Assembly: GCF_017874715.1 (NCBI RefSeq)
Contig: NZ_JAGGLR010000004.1
Coordinates: forward strand, 431,151 to 495,150
Direction: 5' to 3'
Length of the DNA: 64,000 nucleotides
DNA from: Streptomyces iranensis
Lineage (GTDB): Bacteria > Actinomycetota > Actinomycetes > Streptomycetales > Streptomycetaceae
In this document: positions 9,046 through 17,262 of the stretch, piece by piece
How positions within the stretch are numbered: the first letter of the stretch is position 1
Layout: each line of letters starts with the position of its first letter
Made by a program: the position numbers and the translations under genes
Notes under the pieces: generated by a model
The model's database searches: none
Seen by the model: only the letters and a program-made list of their open reading frames with translations
Told to the model about the DNA's origin: nothing

Positions 9046-9984
9046 ATGAGCGACACTTCCTCCCCCTTCGGCTTCGAGCTCGTGCGGCGTGGGTACGACC
9101 GCGGTCAGGTGGACGACCGCATTTCCAAGCTCGTCGCCGATCGTGACAGTGCACTGGCCCGTATCACCTCTCTGGAAAAGCGCATCGAGGAGCTGCACCT
9201 CGAGACGCAGAACGCTCAGGCCCAGATCAACGATTCGGAGCCGTCCTACGCGGGGCTCGGCGCCCGGGTCGAGAAGATCCTCCGTCTCGCCGAGGAAGAG
9301 GCGAAGGATCTGCGCGAGGAGGCTCGGCGCGCCGCCGAACAGCACCGTGAGCTGGCCGAGTCGGCCGCCCAGCAGGTCCGCAACGACGCCGAGTCGTTCG
9401 CCGCCGACCGCAAGACCAAGGCCGAGGACGAGGGCGCGCGGATCGTCGAGAAGGCGAAGGGCGAGGCGGCCACGCTGCGCCAGGAGGCGCAGAAGGACGC
9501 CCAGTCCAAGCGCGAGGAGGCGGACTCCCTCTTCGAGGAGACCCGCGCCAAGGCCGCGCAGGCCGCCGCCGACTTCGAGACCAACCTCGCCAAGCGCCGC
9601 GAGCAGTCCGAGCGCGACCTGGCGTCGCGTCAGGCCAAGGCCGAGAAGCGGCTCGCGGAGATCGAGCACCGCGCCGAGCAGCTGCGCCTGGAGGCCGAGA
9701 AGCTGCGCACCGACGCCGAGCGCCGCGCCCGCCAGACGGTGGAGACCGCCCAGCGCCAGGCCGAGGACATCGTGGCCGACGCCAACGCCAAGGCGGACCG
9801 CATCCGCAGCGAATCCGAGCGCGAGCTCGCGGCCCTCACCAACCGCCGCGACAGCATCAACGCCCAGCTGACCAACGTCCGCGAGATGCTGGCCACGCTG
9901 ACCGGCGCGGCGGTGGCCGCGGCCGGTGCCCCGGGCGAGGACGAGGCGGCCACCCGCGGCGTCCCGGCCCAGCAGTCCCGGTGA
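9046..9984 (+). CDS. filP: Filament-forming coiled-coil protein FilP
   Basis: 312 residues. A DivIVA-like N-terminal segment (FGFELVRRGYDRGQVDDRISKLV) precedes a continuous coiled coil from about residue 25 to 285 rich in Ala, Glu, Arg and Lys, then a low-complexity Ala-rich end. FilP forms an intermediate-filament-like cytoskeleton that stiffens hyphal tips and works with DivIVA and Scy. The ATG follows CGACAGGAACCCC, a usable ribosome site. It shares the RGYDR motif with Scy, consistent with an ancient relationship between the two neighbours. Confidence 0.95.
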   Translation: MSDTSSPFGFELVRRGYDRGQVDDRISKLVADRDSALARITSLEKRIEELHLETQNAQAQINDSEPSYAGLGARVEKILRLAEEEAKDLREEARRAAEQHRELAESAAQQVRNDAESFAADRKTKAEDEGARIVEKAKGEAATLRQEAQKDAQSKREEADSLFEETRAKAAQAAADFETNLAKRREQSERDLASRQAKAEKRLAEIEHRAEQLRLEAEKLRTDAERRARQTVETAQRQAEDIVADANAKADRIRSESERELAALTNRRDSINAQLTNVREMLATLTGAAVAAAGAPGEDEAATRGVPAQQSR

Positions 9985-10009
9985 CCCTCGGTCACACCGG
10001 AGCGCCCGA

Positions 10010-10039
10010 TGCCCCGCGCCGCCCAAGCGGCGCGGGGCA
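10010..10039 (+). terminator. Perfect hairpin after filP
   Basis: TGCCCCGCGCCGC (10010-10022) pairs perfectly with 10027-10039 over a CCAA loop, 26 bases past the filP stop. A 13-base GC stem with a tetraloop is a strong terminator structure. Confidence 0.75.
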
Positions 10040-10240
10040 CGCGCATGTTATGGGCAACAATCGCCTTCCCGGCCAGGCTGGCCATGGCACTTCGGCCGCG
10101 CCCCGACGCGAGCGGAGCCCGGCCCCCGCCGCATGAAGCCGCGCCCGGGGCGGGCCCCAAAACCTGGCCCTCGGGCCTTGAGACGCGTTGGGGCCCGGGG
10201 CGGCCGTGCGGACGCAGGGACTCCCGCGCATGGCAGGCAG

Positions 10241-10424
10241 GGGCCGGGACCAACCGCCCGCGCCCTGGGGCGCGGCACGCACAACCAGCCCCTTCGGGCG
10301 GCCTTCCAGGGGAACAATCCAGCCCCTCCGGCGATTGAGGAGCGGGGATCCGGGGGCGGAGCCCCCGGCGGGGCCGGGCGGGGCCCGGTTTCGGGGAGGG
10401 GCGGGGTGGGGGAGGCAACCCCCC
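10241..10424. repeat. Copy of a dispersed GC-rich repeat family
   Basis: This stretch contains the modules CAACCAGCCCCTTCGGG, CAGCCCCTCCGGCG followed by ATTGAGGAGCGGGG, and GGGCGGAGCCCCCGG, ending in TTTCGGGGAGGGGCGGGG. The same modules recur as three tandem units at 16.7-17.15 kb and as a fragment near 27.3 kb. The whole filP-to-next-gene gap (9985-10424) holds this repeat, the filP terminator and no convincing gene. Confidence 0.7.
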
Positions 10425-11330
10425 GTGACCGACCGCACCCTCAAAACCCTCGGCTTCGCCGACGTCCCCGCCCAACAACCCCTCACCTACCCCGGCCGCC
10501 CCATCACCCACCCCACCCTCCTCACCACCGGCGAGCTCTGGGACCTCACCCCCAACCCAGGCCGCCTGGGCACCTGGACGGTCAACCCACGCCCCGGCAA
10601 AGACGAAGCGCCCGAAGAGCCACTCGACGCCGTCCTCACCCACCTGGGCCACCCCCCGACCCCCCACCGCCACCCCGTCATCGCGGTCGGCTCCAACGCC
10701 TCCCCCGCCCAGCTCCACCACAAGCTGTCCCGCCCCGGCCACCCGGCCACCGTCCCCATGGTCCCGGTCGACGTACACGGCATCGCGGTCGGCTGCTCGG
10801 CCCACATCGGCCGGTACGGCTATGTGGCCTCCGCCCCGTACACGGCGCCCGGCGCCCGCACCCCGCTCGTCATCAGCTGGCTGGACGCCGAGCAGCTGGC
10901 GGCCGTGGACGCCACCGAGTACCCCAACTACCGCCGCGTCCTGCTGCCCGGCGGCCAGTACCCGATGGTCATGCCGTCCGGCGAGCGGCTCGGCGGCGCG
11001 TACCTCTACGTCGGCGAGCGCGGAGTGCTGATGTCCCCGGACGGCACCGAGCGCCCGCTCCCCGGCGGCGGCGACCAGAGCGCCCTGCTCACCCGCCTGC
11101 TCGCCGGCTCGCCACGGCTGCGCGCACTCCTCGGACCGGACCCCCGCGCCTGGGTCACCCGCGCGGGCGCCGACCCCGCCGTACGCAGAACCGGCACCCG
11201 GATCTTCCAGGAGGAGGGCTGGGCGCTGCCGCAGCCCGACCTCCTCCGCTGCCCGGAGGACGAGCGGCAGGGCGGGCCCGGAGGGTGCGGCAACCCCAAG
11301 AGTTACGATGCGCTCTCATCTCCCGAGTAA
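10425..11330 (+). CDS. Conserved hypothetical protein, possible gamma-glutamylcyclotransferase-like fold
   Basis: 301 residues from GTG 10425, preceded by GGGGGAGGCAACCCCCC. An in-frame extension upstream lies inside the dispersed repeat and is rejected. The segment AVGSNASPAQLHHKL resembles the substrate loop YGSN.SP..L of gamma-glutamylcyclotransferase-like proteins, and later YLYVGE fits the same fold, but the catalytic Glu cannot be placed with confidence. The gene occupies the position of an uncharacterised protein next to filP in other Streptomyces. No membrane segment or signal peptide is visible. Function is not known. Confidence 0.8.
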   Translation: MTDRTLKTLGFADVPAQQPLTYPGRPITHPTLLTTGELWDLTPNPGRLGTWTVNPRPGKDEAPEEPLDAVLTHLGHPPTPHRHPVIAVGSNASPAQLHHKLSRPGHPATVPMVPVDVHGIAVGCSAHIGRYGYVASAPYTAPGARTPLVISWLDAEQLAAVDATEYPNYRRVLLPGGQYPMVMPSGERLGGAYLYVGERGVLMSPDGTERPLPGGGDQSALLTRLLAGSPRLRALLGPDPRAWVTRAGADPAVRRTGTRIFQEEGWALPQPDLLRCPEDERQGGPGGCGNPKSYDALSSPE

Positions 11331-11411
11331 CGGGAACCGTCACCGCGCCGTTAGGCTCCTAAGCCTCATCGGGGGCGAGCACGCCCGACCCATGCTCATG
11401 AGGGGCGGAGA

Positions 11412-12656
11412 ATGATCGAGGCAGTCGGCCTGACGAAGCGCTACGGTGCCAAGACGGCCGTGTACAACCTGTCCTTCCAGGTGAGGCCCGGTGCCGTCAC
11501 CGGCTTTCTCGGGCCCAACGGGTCGGGCAAGTCCACCACCATGCGGATGATCCTGGGCCTCGACGAGCCCACCGCCGGCCATGTCACGGTCGGCGGCTAC
11601 CCGTTCCGCAAACTCCCCAACGCCCCCCGCCAGGTGGGCGCGCTGCTCGACGCCAAGGCGGTGCACGGCGGCCGCAGCGCCCGCCAGCACCTGCTCTGCC
11701 TTGCCCAGCTGTCCGGCATCCCGGCCCGCCGGGTGGACGAGGTGCTGGGCGTGGTGGGCCTCCAGAACGTGGCGCGCAAGCGCTCCAAGGGCTTCTCGCT
11801 CGGCATGGGCCAGCGGCTGGGCATCGCGGCCGCCCTTCTCGGCGACCCGCAGGTGCTGCTCTTCGACGAGCCGGTCAACGGCCTGGACCCCGAGGGCATC
11901 CTCTGGGTCCGCAACTTCATGAAGCAGCTGGCCTCCGAGGGCCGCACCGTCTTCGTCTCCAGCCATCTGATGAGTGAGATGGCGCTCACCGCCGACCATC
12001 TGATCGTGATCGGGCGCGGGCAGCTGCTCGCCGATATGAGCGTCAAGGACTTCATCTCCTACAACTCCGCGGACTTCGCGCGCGTCCGCACCCCCGAGGG
12101 CGACCCGGGGCAGCGCGAGAAGCTGACCGCCGCGCTGAGCGAGGCGGGCGGCCAGGTGCTGCCGGAGCAGGACGGCGCGCTGCGGGTGACCGGGCTGCCG
12201 CTGCCGCGCATCAGCGATCTGGCGCATGGGGCGGACGTACGGCTGTGGGAGCTCTCTCCGCACCAGGCGTCGCTGGAAGAGGCGTACATGCGGATGACCC
12301 AGGGCGCGGTGGACTACCGCTCGACCGTCGACGAGCGCGCCGCCCTGCAGCAGCAGATGCCGGGCGCGGTGCCGCAGGGCGGGCCGTACGGCCATGCGCC
12401 GGGCGCCCCGGCACAGCAGGTGGGCTTCCCGCCCGGGACCATGCTGCCGGGCTACGCCGAACCCCCGGCCCCGCCACAGCAGCACGCCCCGGGCGCCCCG
12501 TACACCCCGGGCGCACCGATGCCCTCCGCACCGGGGGCCCCGTCCGCCGCTCCCGCCGCCCCCGCGATGCCGCCCACCGCTCCCCCGGCTCAGCCGCCCG
12601 CGGCGCCGTCCGCCCCCGCCGATCTGACCAAGAGCGACACCGAGGACGCCCGATGA
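11412..12656 (+). CDS. ABC transporter ATP-binding protein with Pro/Ala-rich tail
   Basis: 414 residues. The nucleotide-binding domain (1 to about 225) has Walker A GPNGSGKST (34-42), the signature FSLGMGQRLG and Walker B VLLFDEPVNGLD. Residues about 226-300 form a family-specific regulatory domain, and about 310-414 is a low-complexity Pro/Ala/Gly/Gln tail unusual for an ATPase. The GGGGCGGAGA before ATG is a good ribosome site. It overlaps the permease gene by ATGA, so the two are translationally coupled. The pair is of the single-permease, export or lantibiotic-resistance-like type; the substrate is unknown. Confidence 0.92.
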   Translation: MIEAVGLTKRYGAKTAVYNLSFQVRPGAVTGFLGPNGSGKSTTMRMILGLDEPTAGHVTVGGYPFRKLPNAPRQVGALLDAKAVHGGRSARQHLLCLAQLSGIPARRVDEVLGVVGLQNVARKRSKGFSLGMGQRLGIAAALLGDPQVLLFDEPVNGLDPEGILWVRNFMKQLASEGRTVFVSSHLMSEMALTADHLIVIGRGQLLADMSVKDFISYNSADFARVRTPEGDPGQREKLTAALSEAGGQVLPEQDGALRVTGLPLPRISDLAHGADVRLWELSPHQASLEEAYMRMTQGAVDYRSTVDERAALQQQMPGAVPQGGPYGHAPGAPAQQVGFPPGTMLPGYAEPPAPPQQHAPGAPYTPGAPMPSAPGAPSAAPAAPAMPPTAPPAQPPAAPSAPADLTKSDTEDAR

Positions 12657-13600
12657 CGACCCCGTACCAGCAGCAGTACCAGGCGCCCGTCCCCCCGCAG
12701 GGGCCTCCGCAGGGGCCTCCGCAGGGTGGTCCTCCGCAGATGCCGCCGCAGGCGGCCCCGCACCAGCCGGTGCCCTCCGGGCCTCCGTCGCAGCCGTACG
12801 CCGGTGTCGGCCCGTACACCTCGCCGATCCCGGTCCGCCAGACCCACCTCGGCAATGCCCTCGCCTCCGAGTGGACCAAGATCAAGTCGGTGCGCTCCAC
12901 GATCTGGACGCTGGGCGTGATGGTGGCGCTGGTGGCCGGGATCGGACTCCTGGTGGCGGCGAGCACCAGCGACAGCGACTACGAGACCCTCCCCACCACC
13001 CTCCCCGGGTTCTTCGGCACCCTGCTCGGCCAGCTGTGCATCGTCACGCTCGGGGTGCTCGTGATCACCTCCGAGTACGGCACCGGGATGATCCGGACCA
13101 CCCTCACCGCCTCCCCGCAGCGCTCCCGGGTGCTCACCGCCAAGGCGCTGGTGTTCTTCACCCTCTCGTTCACCACCACGACCCTCGCGCTCGCGCTGGT
13201 GGCGCTCGCCAGCGCCGGGATGCACAGCGGTCCGGGTGTCCAGGAGCCGTCGAGTGACCAGCTCCTGGGCGCGACGGTCGGCGCCGGGCTCTATATGTCG
13301 CTGCTGGGGCTGCTCTCGCTGGCCGTCGGCTGCATGCTGCGGCACTCCGCGGGCGCGATCACCGCGATGCTCGGTGTGGTGCTGCTCCCGGCCATCCTCC
13401 CCGCGTTCCTGATGATGTCGGACAGCCTCCGTGATCTGGGGGAGAAGATGCAGGAGTACTCCTCGCCCCAGGCGCTGGCCTCCCTCTTCCGGATCGACGA
13501 GAGCCTGAACAGCGGCTGGCCCCAGCTGTGGGCGCTGGCCGGAGTCACGGCGGCGGCGATGATCGCCGCCTATGTGCTGCTGGAGAAGCGCGACGTGTAG
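12653..13600 (+). CDS. ABC transporter permease (ABC-2 type)
   Basis: 315 residues. The N-terminal 55 residues are Pro/Gln-rich (PPQGPPQGPPQGG), echoing the tail of the partner ATPase. Then LASEWTKIKSVRSTIW introduces a typical ABC-2 permease with six predicted membrane helices, among them the VMVALVAGIGLLVAA, LCIVTLGVLVI, FFTLSFTTTTLALALVAL and ITAMLGVVLLPAILPAF segments. The start ATG overlaps the ATPase stop (ATGA). Matching Pro-rich regions on both partners suggest cytoplasmic contact between them; this is inference. Confidence 0.9.
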   Translation: MTTPYQQQYQAPVPPQGPPQGPPQGGPPQMPPQAAPHQPVPSGPPSQPYAGVGPYTSPIPVRQTHLGNALASEWTKIKSVRSTIWTLGVMVALVAGIGLLVAASTSDSDYETLPTTLPGFFGTLLGQLCIVTLGVLVITSEYGTGMIRTTLTASPQRSRVLTAKALVFFTLSFTTTTLALALVALASAGMHSGPGVQEPSSDQLLGATVGAGLYMSLLGLLSLAVGCMLRHSAGAITAMLGVVLLPAILPAFLMMSDSLRDLGEKMQEYSSPQALASLFRIDESLNSGWPQLWALAGVTAAAMIAAYVLLEKRDV

Positions 13601-13638
13601 GGCTCGCGCGGCCCGAGCCGGACGTACCCGCGCCTGAG

Positions 13639-13956
13639 TCAATGTCGCGGTGCGTTACGGGACCGCTGGAGCTTCGCGCTCCGGCGGTCCCGTGCGTTCC
13701 AGCACGCCTTGTGCCAGTGGCGCCGGTCGTCCGCTCCCATGTGCTCCTGCCAGGCGACCACATGCGCCACCCCCGGCGGAATCTCCTGATCGCAACCCGG
13801 GCAGCGGTAGTGCTTGGCGGCCGCCCCGCCGCCGACCTGCCGGACCACCCACTCCTCCCCCTGCCAGGTCTCCATGCGGTCGAGGCCATAACGGTCCGTA
13901 CTCTCGTGGCCGACAGGCATTTCGCCGCCTCGCGGGCGGTTTCGGCGTGGAGACAC
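13639..13956 (-). CDS. Small zinc-ribbon-like hypothetical protein
   Basis: 105 residues, conserved in position in Streptomyces but without known function. The protein contains one Cys pair (CPGCDQEI) followed about 30 residues later by HWHKACW, a CxxC...HxxxC spacing that could bind a zinc ion. The N-terminus is Arg-rich. It is convergent with the ABC permease; a strong hairpin overlaps its last codons. Annotations such as ATP/GTP-binding protein for relatives are not supported here because no Walker motif is present. Confidence 0.72.
   Translation of the reverse strand: MSPRRNRPRGGEMPVGHESTDRYGLDRMETWQGEEWVVRQVGGGAAAKHYRCPGCDQEIPPGVAHVVAWQEHMGADDRRHWHKACWNARDRRSAKLQRSRNAPRH
13658..13692. 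terminator. Hairpin with TTCGC loop inside a coding 3' end
   Basis: CGGGACCGC then GGAGC (13658-13672) pairs with GCTCC then GGCGGTCCCG (13678-13692) over TTCGC, a stem of about 14 base pairs. It is encoded by the last codons of the 13639-13956 gene and sits 58 bases past the convergent permease stop, so it can serve as the permease terminator. Confidence 0.6.
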
Positions 13957-14165
13957 GGGGCACCTCGACAGAGCTGGGAGCTAACGGGCTGTGACCAGCG
14001 TACGCGCTACGGTCACCCTCCGGGAAAGCCGTCATCCACACCCACCCTCTGATCATCATGAAAACTTCATGCACGGCCGTGCCCTTGGCACGTGTCAGGC
14101 GTTAATGCCTATGAGGGGGGATGCCCACGCCGGCACTTCAGCCGCGACAAGGAGGCAGTTTCACG

Positions 14166-15206
14166 ATGGATGTGGGGGCTTTCATCCTGGCCGCTCAATT
14201 CCCAGGCCAGGGACAGGAGGAGGCGCTGCACCGGGCGGTGCGGTCGGCCGAGCTCTCCGAGGAGACCGGGCTGGACGCGGTCTGGGTCGCCGAGCACCAC
14301 TTCGTTCCGTATGGCGTCTGCCCGTCCGCGGTCACCCTCGCCGCGCTGCTGCTGGGACGTACCCGCCGGATCGGCGTCGGTACGGCGGTGAGCGTACTGC
14401 CGACCGCGCATCCCGTCGCGCTGGGTGAGCAGGCGGCACTGCTCCATCTCCTCTCCGGTGGCCGGTTCACGCTGGGTGTCGGCCGTGGCGGTCCCTGGGT
14501 GGACCTCGAGGTCTTCGGCTCAGGCCTGCGGGCGTACGAGCAGGGCTTCCCCGAATCGCTCGATCTGCTGCTGCGCTGGCTGCGCGAGCCCCGGGTGGAG
14601 GCGGACGGCGAGCGGTTCGCCTTCCGCGAGGTGGCGGTGGTGCCGCGCCCCGACGACGCCCTCGCCGGGCCGGTGGTGGGCGCCCCGCCGGTGGTCGTCG
14701 CCTGCACCTCGCCCACCAGCGTGCGGCTGGCCGCCGAGCGCGGACTGCCCATGCTGCTCGGGATGCACTGCGGGGATGAGGAGAAGGCCGAGGTGGTCGG
14801 CCTGTGGCGGAAGTCCGCGCTGGCGGCGGGCCGTTCGCCGGAGCACGTCGAGGCGGTGGCGGCCCGCCATGTCTCGGCCGGGGTGGCGCAGATCGCGGAC
14901 ACCCGCTCCGCGGCGGCCGAGATCCTGACCAAGGCGATGCCCGGCTGGCTGCGGCAGGGTCTTGAGGCGCATGTGACGGTCGACGGCCGGGAGCGCCGGA
15001 TGCGCGACCCCGTGGCCTATGCGGAGCTGCTGTGCGAGCTGCATCCGGTGGGCTCGCCGCGGCTGTGCGCCGACCGGCTGGCGGCGACCGCCGAGCGCAC
15101 CGGGATCCACCGGTTCGCGCTGCTGGTCGAGGGATCGGGCGATCTGGCGGCCACGGAGGAGAACGTACGACGGCTCGGTGGTGAGGTGCTGCCGCTCCTG
15201 CGCTGA
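14166..15206 (+). CDS. LLM-class flavin-dependent oxidoreductase
   Basis: 346 residues with the bacterial-luciferase (TIM-barrel) fold. Family features include EETGLDAVWVAEHHF at about 30-45, RIGVGTAVSVLPTAHPVALGEQAALL and the GRFTLGVGRGG loop that binds the flavin phosphate. It is expected to use reduced flavin from a separate reductase; the substrate is not predictable. The ATG at 14166 follows ACAAGGAGGCAGTTTCACG, an excellent ribosome site, so longer in-frame starts are rejected. It is not obviously in an operon; the 209-base upstream gap should contain its promoter. Confidence 0.9.
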   Translation: MDVGAFILAAQFPGQGQEEALHRAVRSAELSEETGLDAVWVAEHHFVPYGVCPSAVTLAALLLGRTRRIGVGTAVSVLPTAHPVALGEQAALLHLLSGGRFTLGVGRGGPWVDLEVFGSGLRAYEQGFPESLDLLLRWLREPRVEADGERFAFREVAVVPRPDDALAGPVVGAPPVVVACTSPTSVRLAAERGLPMLLGMHCGDEEKAEVVGLWRKSALAAGRSPEHVEAVAARHVSAGVAQIADTRSAAAEILTKAMPGWLRQGLEAHVTVDGRERRMRDPVAYAELLCELHPVGSPRLCADRLAATAERTGIHRFALLVEGSGDLAATEENVRRLGGEVLPLLR

Positions 15207-15243
15207 TACACCTCCCCCTGGTGGAGCGGCAGCGTACGTCCCG

Positions 15244-15636
15244 TCAGCAGTCGCGGAGTTCGGGTGACTGGTTGAGCAGCTGCCCCCGGACCGAGGTGAA
15301 GCGGGCGAGGCGCTCGTCGGCCGATGCGTCCATCGGGAAGACCGCCACCCGGTGACAGTTCTGGAAGGCCAGCCGCACCCCGAAGTGGCGCTGCAGTGCG
15401 CCGCGTATCGCGTCACTGGCGAGTGCGCGGAGCAGTTGACCGCGTGCCTGCTCATCGGGCGGCGGCGTCTGGTTGTCGGCGAACTCCCCGCCGTCCACCT
15501 TCAGCTGGGCCACCAGCGAGCTGATCATCTCCCATGCGTACGGTAGGGAGTTCCGGACGCAGTCGACGAAGGCCGCTTCGTCGACCTCGCCTCGCTCGGC
15601 CTGTTCGAGCAGGGCCGGTGAGACGTCGAGCGACAT
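15244..15636 (-). CDS. SCO5389-family conserved hypothetical protein
   Basis: 130 residues beginning [30 protein letters not shown]..., an actinobacterial family known only by its S. coelicolor locus. Predicted all-helical at the N-terminus with a mixed C-terminal half ([18 protein letters not shown]). There is no signal peptide, membrane segment or catalytic motif. It is convergent with the flavin oxidoreductase and divergent from nucS, with about 210 bases between it and nucS. Function unknown. Confidence 0.85.
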   Translation of the reverse strand: MSLDVSPALLEQAERGEVDEAAFVDCVRNSLPYAWEMISSLVAQLKVDGGEFADNQTPPPDEQARGQLLRALASDAIRGALQRHFGVRLAFQNCHRVAVFPMDASADERLARFTSVRGQLLNQSPELRDC

Positions 15637-15847
15637 GGGTTCTCCTCTCGCGACCCCGCGCGCGGGGTCTCAGGGATGGGAAGGGCGGACGGCGACGCAG
15701 CGTACCCGTCCGACGACCGCCCGCTTCAACGGTAATTCGGCCACTGCGCCCGCACCAGGAGAATGGGCACACAACCAGCCATCGCCGAAGGGGTCCATCG
15801 GCGGACGAATCGCGTGCGGCGGTGGTGGTCGAGTAGCGTTGCCGACC

Positions 15848-16510
15848 ATGCGTCTCGTCATCGCCCGGTGCTCGGTGGACTACGCCGGCCGCCTCACCGC
15901 CCACCTCCCCTCGGCACCCCGTCTGATCCTGGTCAAGGCCGACGGCAGTGTGTCCATCCACGCGGACGACAGGGCCTACAAACCCCTCAACTGGATGTCT
16001 CCGCCGTGCACGCTGAAGGAAGGCGACGACGATGTGTGGACGGTCGTGAACAAGGCGGGCGAGAAGCTCATCATCACCATGGAGGAGGTCCTCCATGACT
16101 CCTCGCACGAACTCGGCGTCGACCCCGGCCTGATCAAGGACGGTGTCGAGGCCCATCTGCAGGAGCTGCTCGCCGATCGTATCGAGACACTTGGCGATGG
16201 CTGGACGCTTATTCGGCGTGAATACCCCACCGCCATCGGCCCCGTGGACATTCTCTGCCGCGACGCGGACGGGGGGACGGTCGCCGTGGAGATCAAACGC
16301 CGTGGTGAGATCGACGGTGTCGAGCAGCTCACCCGCTATCTCGAACTCCTCAACCGCGACCCGCACCTCGCCCCGGTGAAGGGCATCTTCGCCGCCCAGG
16401 AGATCAAGCCGCAGGCGCGCGTCCTCGCCACGGACCGGGGCATCGGGTGTGCGGTGCTGGACTACGACGCGCTCCGGGGCATCGAGGACGACAAGCTCCG
16501 GCTCTTCTGA
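15848..16510 (+). CDS. nucS: Mismatch endonuclease NucS (EndoMS)
   Basis: 220 residues. The C-terminal RecB-like nuclease core is plain: GPVDILCRD with D134, [20 protein letters not shown] with E148 and K150. The N-terminal domain (1 to about 110) is the dimerisation and DNA-binding part. NucS cleaves both strands at mismatches and provides mismatch repair in actinobacteria that lack MutS/MutL. It ends in LRLF, a short hydrophobic tail like the beta-clamp-binding C-termini of actinobacterial NucS proteins. Start ATG 15848 matches the family N-terminus MRLVIARC; no strong ribosome site is visible. Confidence 0.95.
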   Translation: MRLVIARCSVDYAGRLTAHLPSAPRLILVKADGSVSIHADDRAYKPLNWMSPPCTLKEGDDDVWTVVNKAGEKLIITMEEVLHDSSHELGVDPGLIKDGVEAHLQELLADRIETLGDGWTLIRREYPTAIGPVDILCRDADGGTVAVEIKRRGEIDGVEQLTRYLELLNRDPHLAPVKGIFAAQEIKPQARVLATDRGIGCAVLDYDALRGIEDDKLRLF

Positions 16511-16659
16511 CGCGGGGCCCGCTCCGACGTGAGAGGCCGTGGCCGTGAGGCCCCGGCCTCCTCCCGTCGTACGAGCCGCGCCCGCCCCCGGAGCCGAGCC
16601 CCTACGCGGCGCCCAGCGGACCACGCGACGGAGAGCCGCGCATCGACGCTTTCCCCTCC

Positions 16660-17150
16660 CCGCCCCTTCCCGATACCAGGGACTCCGCCCCTGGACCCCG
16701 GAGCCCAGGGACGGAGCTTCACCGCGCGGCGAAGCCGCACATCGATGCCGCGGGAAGCGGCGGAGCCCCCGTCCGGAGTCTGCGCCTTCCAGCCTCTCCG
16801 GCGCTCCAGGAGCGGGGGCTGGGGCGGAGCCCCGACCCGCCGTCTGGGGCAGCCCCGGCCCGGGGCCCAGGGGCGGAGCCCCACCACGCGGCGAAGCCAC
16901 ACATCGATGCCGCAGGAAGGGGCGGAGCCCCGCCTTCCAGCCCCTCCGGCGTTTGAGGAGCGGGGGCTGGGGCGGAACCCCGGTCCAGCGTCTGGGGCAG
17001 CCCCGCTGGGCGGAGCCCCACCACGCGGCGGAGCCGCATATCGATGCCGTGGGAAGGGGCGGAGCCCCGCCTTCCAGCCTCTCCGGCGCTTGAGGAGCGG
17101 GGGCTGGGGCGGGGCCCCAGTTTCGGGGAGGGGCGGGGAGGGGAGCAGCC
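16660..17150. repeat. Three tandem units of the dispersed GC-rich repeat
   Basis: Units can be registered on ATCGATGCCG at 16741, 16903 and 17040 (periods 162 and 137). Each unit runs GGCGGAGCCCC, ACGCGGCGAAGCCGCACATCG, a CTTCCAGCCYCTCCGGCG module, TTGAGGAGCGGGGGCTGGGG and GGCGGAGCCCC. Many modules are self-complementary, so the block can fold into stacked hairpins. The 752-base gap between nucS and the next gene contains this block and no supportable gene. Confidence 0.8.
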
Positions 17151-17262
17151 CGCCGCAGTCGTCACGATCCGCCGGACACCCCCCTGAGCCGATCACATCA
17201 CGCCACGGAGGCGCCGCACCCACTGGCGCGATCCGGCGCCCCCGCACCGCCTTCCCGGGCCG

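Noticed and set aside
9985..10424. In-frame upstream extension of the GGCT-like gene
   Set aside because: The extension lies in the dispersed repeat; GTG 10425 after GGGGGAGG is better supported.
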